This document shows, piece by piece, positions 59,600 through 64,000 of a stretch of 64,000 nucleotides of DNA. Location: the NCBI GenBank assembly GCA_037389465.1, contig JAZARR010000193.1, positions 2,108,001-2,172,000 of the forward strand, in the 5' to 3' direction. Below the pieces are notes generated by a model. It did not search any database, was not told where the DNA came from, and saw only the letters and a list, made by a program, of their open reading frames with translations. Made by a program: the position numbers and the translations under genes. The stretch's first letter is position 1. Each line of letters opens with the position of its first letter. Source of the DNA: Baylisascaris procyonis (Eukaryota > Nematoda > Chromadorea > Rhabditida > Ascarididae).

Positions 59600-60236
59600 T
59601 GAAACTCGAATCTATACCAAATAGTCGAACAATCCGAATTACTGCATATACGCAACGGTTTTGATCGCCATATATGGCGGGAAAACAGCGTTGCGGCCTT
59701 CGTAACTGCCCACTGCAAAAGGTAACGTAAAGTTGTTTGGGGAACATTCTAAGCGTTTCTTAACGGTCGATCAAAGTAAATATATTGCGCGCGCAAAATG
59801 TGACACTTTCATTTTGTCACGTCCGCTTATATAAATACGTTGTTGATATGCAACAGTTCATTGTGCGCGTGAGCAAGGATGATGAGCGGTGAACCCGTAC
59901 ACACCGCGGTGTGTTGGTTTCGGTAACACGCGGCAGTGTTTGGGTCCATCGAGGTGTCCAAGCTCATCCATCTATGATCTGTAATGTGTTGTATGCAAGG
60001 ACAGCGACGATTCTGGGCATCAGAGCTGTTCACTCGAGTGCTCCGAGGTGTGCTCCGTAAGGCACTGAGTTGGTCAGTTGAGGTTTCTTAGCGAAACTGG
60101 CCATTTCATTGCCTGGCCGAGTGGACCAAAGCTGTGCGGCTCGTATACGCAGCGAGATGCGGGTGGTCGTTAGTAATATTTCATCGAAAGGTTGGGAAAT
60201 TTCCTTATATTTTTCTGAACACCTAATATTCAACAA
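59600..60236 (-). mobile_element. Unclassified repeat family, copy 2
   Basis: Matches 61770-62410 in the same orientation and copy 1 inverted. Shared blocks include GCATATACGCAACGGTTTTG, GCCCACTGCAAAAGGTAACG, a GTGACA...TGTCAC hairpin, and on the minus strand the peptides MDPNTAACYRNQH and ASFAKKPQLTN. Confidence 0.6.
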
Positions 60237-61484
60237 CGGTTTCTCATTGCTTCATTGAGTAAGATGAAGACGCATTGCCTCGATTCACGTTCATCTGCCT
60301 TCTCGTCATCGTCCTAGTCTCATGTCTGTTTCCAGGGTATATTTAATAAAAACCTGACAGCGACATTAAGCGACAGTCTACAACAAGACGGAACAAATGT
60401 TTGAACGCCAAAAAAGGTAAATTGTTGTATTGCAGATGAATTGTTGGAACATTCCTACCCCATTGAACGCTACGTTATTCGTCCACTTCAGGTGGTTTAG
60501 GGTGCTTAATTTATACTTACCTCACTTATTCGGACGAGAATGAGCAACTGTTGAAATTTTAATTTAATGCGGATTCAGATATTTCAGATTTCTTATTTAA
60601 GCTCGAAGATGATGAAGTAGGGAGGGATATGACTGAAGCTGGAAGTTTTTTTTCAAAACAGGATTACCCCGAGTCTCAGTAATTGATACCATGCAATTTT
60701 TCAGAAATGTTTTATGTTTATTAAGAATCTTGGTGACAGATAGGGTAGAAATCTGAATAACAATTGGTCAGTCTTCCTTACTTTATTTGTTGAGAAGGAA
60801 AGTGGGACTAACTTTCGTTTATGCGGAATCCGTTTCCCCTCAAAAAAAAAAGAGAGACTCAAGGTCGGATATGACATGAATTAGGGCAATTGGGCGAGAT
60901 TCAACCGCTAGATATCGTAAATTTCAAATTCGATGGTTTATAGAATATACAGGTTGCACTGAAATCATTAAAGAACAGAACTGCATTCTGGGCTATGAAA
61001 GTTTCCATCCAATTCACTTCCGACTATCTTCCTCCACCACAAGGAAGTTGTTCATCGTTGTTTTCTGCTTTAACCAGGACGCTTAATCAACTATTAGTGA
61101 GGAAAGCTTTCGGCTATATCCGTTTTCATGAAATAGGAAATAAAGAAAGCAAAGGTCGCAAATCTCGAAAAGAAGTAGGCAAATCCCATATACCTTCTAA
61201 GGTGAGACAAAATACCTCCGATATCACGCGCGTGTCTGATGCGCCTACTTCGATGACCAAGCAACTCAAGTGGATTCACTTGCAAAAAATTCATCCATTT
61301 CTCAATGTGTATTATGCGACGATAATCCGGGATTTACGATATTTGCAACGATCGTAAAGGAGATGAAGACACTCGTCATTGCAGGTATGGCTCACAAGAA
61401 ACCTTCCTTTGTTCTTTTGAATCAAGACTTACTGTTAGCATTATTCCTATTGATATAAAACATCAGCCAGTGCCCCATATTTTG
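60237..61484. other. Spacer between repeat copies
   Basis: Contains a 120-codon plus open frame (60995-61357) of mixed composition with no start or splice context and no recognised motif; probably part of, or adjacent to, the repeat. Otherwise nothing gene-like seen. Confidence 0.4.
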
Positions 61485-62410
61485 TGTTATTCTATCGTGA
61501 CTTTAGGTCAGTAATCACCTAGATGCGATCTTGGCCTGATTTTGGGCTCTTTGGAGTCCACTTTGGTGGTCACTTGAACTTCGAGTTCTCGTGTTCAGAG
61601 GTGTTCAAATTTTTATTGATTTTTGCCTCGTGGTAACTGAAGTATGATTCCCTCGAGCCATTCTGTGATTGTTTCTTCTTGGATTGATAATCATTCCGCT
61701 CATTTTACTAGCAATTAACCGGAAATAAACCAGCAATAATACTTACGGAATGACCATCACTTTCCGGTCACTAAAACTCGAGTCCACACCAAATGACCGA
61801 ACGATCCGAATTATTGCATATACGCAACGGTTTTGATCGCAATATTATGGAGGGAAGGCATTAGCGATGTGGCCTTCTTAATTGCCCACTGCAAAAGGTA
61901 ACGTAAAACTGTTTGGGGAATATTCTACGAGAGTGAACGTATTGTGCGCTCATAATGTGACACTTTCACTTTGTCACATCCGCTTATGCAAACACCTTGT
62001 TGGCATACTGCAGTTCATTGTGTTTATGAGCAGGGATGATGTGCGGTGAACCCGTATGCTGTTGAGTGTGTTAGATTTGGTGACACACGACGGTGTTTGG
62101 GTCCACTGAGGCATCCAAGCTCGTCTTCGATTTATGTGTATTGTTGGTGGGATGCAGCTGTATTGCAAGATCTCAGTGATTCTGGGCTCCGGAGTGGGTC
62201 CTTAAATGCTGCGAGGTGCGCTCAGTAAGTCATTGGGTTGGTCAGTTGAGGTTTCTTAGCGAAACTGGCTATTCCATTGTGTGGCCGAGTAGACCAATGT
62301 TCGTATATATCATTGCTTGTTAATTGTGGGAGGACGGGAGAAGGGCGTTCCCAAACTCGCACAAATTTGAAAATTTTCCGCATTTTGCGGGCCACTACAT
62401 TAGACAATAG
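61485..62410 (-). mobile_element. Unclassified repeat family, copy 3
   Basis: The longest copy. Its left part is an inverted match of copy 1 and its right part a direct match of copy 2. It shares the minus-strand peptides VDPNTVVCH and ASFAKKPQLTN, but the frame between them is broken by a stop, so it is not intact. Confidence 0.6.
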
Positions 62411-64000
62411 ATTCAGTGCGTGATGGCTGCAAATGGTACTTATTTCATGACGAGTGATAAAGGGATGAGGTGGACTCGCATTCGGCAGGCTTAATCATCC
62501 ATCCGTGTCGTTTTGAAATCGACTCGCCCGGAGGCGTTTGGAACAGACTCCTCTAGAGGTGTCTAGAAAGGTTCCGGGGTTGCTGACTTCCCCGCCTCTT
62601 TCCCTCTCCCTTCGAAAATACCAAACAGCATGAACAATACATCCCCCCCTTTCATTTTTTTTTCAGTCTTTTCTTCTCAATCAAGTGTCTATGGGTTGAT
62701 CCCACGGAAGCAGGTATGCCATCAATGGATTCACTAACTTCCCTTAGCTCGATGTTGCCACCTTCAATTAATAACAAACAACAACTGATAGAAACAAAAA
62801 TTAATTTATTACTTAGAATATCGGCTTAAATAATTAATTAAACAAATTCAAATCGATTGCCAAATTTCAACGATAAAACATAAAATCACAGAGAAACGAA
62901 TAGGATAACAACCAAATTAACCAATAACGAATTGAGATAAACATTTATCAAATATAACGAAATTTGTCGTTTTGACAATGCGCTATTGTCTAGATTTGAC
63001 CATTTCGCCGTTCACAGCTCCAATAACCATAATAACCACGAAATAAATAATAAGCAAAAATGAAAGAGAAAAACCGGAAATAAACTCAAAAAAAAAAAGA
63101 AATAAAACTTCATTTGAGTTTTCGGTGGAGATACGAGAAATAAGAAGAGAAAAAGAAACAAACGATCACAATATTGCATAAATTACACCGCCAATAAAAC
63201 ATCAACGAAAAAAAACGACCGGCTAACTTGCTAAGAAACCAACTGTTCAATCATATAATCTCAAGATAGATGAAAAAAAAAAACAAAGAAAAAATCGAAT
63301 TGCATTACAAATATTTTTTTTTCTTTGCCTAAATAAGGCGGCTTGCATATGTTTCAATAAAGAAGCAAAATTTTCAAATGTTGAATCGTGAATAGTTAAC
63401 GAAATTAATAAATATTTCACGTCTATTTTTCTGAGAATCATAAAAAATCCTTTCGAATATTATTTTCATTTTTTTTTTTTTAAATCATAGAAAATCTTTT
63501 CTTTCCGACCAAGCAGCGTGCTAAGAAAATTTCCCATAAATCTTTTTTTTTAGTAAAAAGAAAACTCTCCATATTCATCCGTCATTAAATTGCCTTCATT
63601 GAGTCAAAGAATAGACTATAATAATAACTAAACGAAAAAAGCAGCTGATATTATGCAATATTACTTTCAAATCCAAAGCAGTAATGCATTTCAAAAACAT
63701 CTCGGTCAAATTCTTCTGTACGCGGAACGGTCATGCAGTCAACGAATGGAGAAGGGCAATTATTAAAATCATTCCCCTTTTATGCGTGTTTCCCATCAAA
63801 TCTCTTCCCAGCGAAATGAATGCATCAAAGAAGATTCCCTTACCCATTCTTTTTCTAAAATCATCCCCACCCCTCCACTAACCCCCCCCCCAAAAAAATC
63901 CCTATAAATCCTCTCTTTAAAAAAAAATCTCGGATACGGATGCGATCTCTGGTCTATTTATCTAGCACAGAATCGCAGAAAGACCTAGGCTATACCATTG
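62411..64000. other. Right edge, no gene recognised
   Basis: AT-rich DNA. Open frames at 63247-63441 (minus) and 63684-63881 (plus) have no splice or start support. A C-rich tract (63849-63891) is G-rich on the minus strand. Confidence 0.45.

Overview
The window is AT-rich eukaryotic DNA and looks like a nematode nuclear contig. Many short exons are separated by introns from tens of bases to over 1 kb. Acceptors are TTTCAG or TTTAAG-like. Several start codons sit just downstream of an acceptor-like site with no upstream coding exon, as in spliced-leader trans-splicing. The products also fit a nematode: a furin-cleaved cuticle collagen with split-glycine exons, a membrane-anchored trehalase, a nematode-type glycine N-acyltransferase-like protein, ferritin, RPL7A, DDX47 and Rab11. 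No bacterial, phage or CRISPR feature was seen. All models were built by hand from translations and splice phases, with no database search.

Layout. 0.6-9.5 kb (+): a multi-exon gene resembling the NatC subunit Naa35, probably cut by the left edge. 9.5-13.3 kb: a 60-bp tandem repeat, orphan exons of an unidentified gene, and on the minus strand a decayed CAND1-like remnant. 13.3-20.6 kb (+): trehalase, 11 exons. 22.0-24.1 kb (-): ferritin with a damaged ferroxidase centre. 24.9-28.7 kb (-): RPL7A, six exons. 30.4-36.4 kb (+): DEAD-box helicase DDX47, 11 exons. 38.5-41.5 kb (-): GLYAT-like acyltransferase. 45.0-51.2 kb (+): cuticle collagen with a long charged C-terminal extension. 53.1-55.5 kb (-): Rab11 with an atypical C-terminus. 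55.5-64 kb: mostly non-genic, with three diverged copies of an unclassified repeat family and a tRNA-like element.

The genes do not form one pathway. RPL7A and DDX47 both serve ribosome production and are divergently arranged. RPL7A and ferritin lie on the same strand and could in principle be co-transcribed. Introns and spacers are rich in microsatellites, short minisatellites and long G-tracts. Three gene models contain one-base frame breaks, which may be assembly indels or real lesions.
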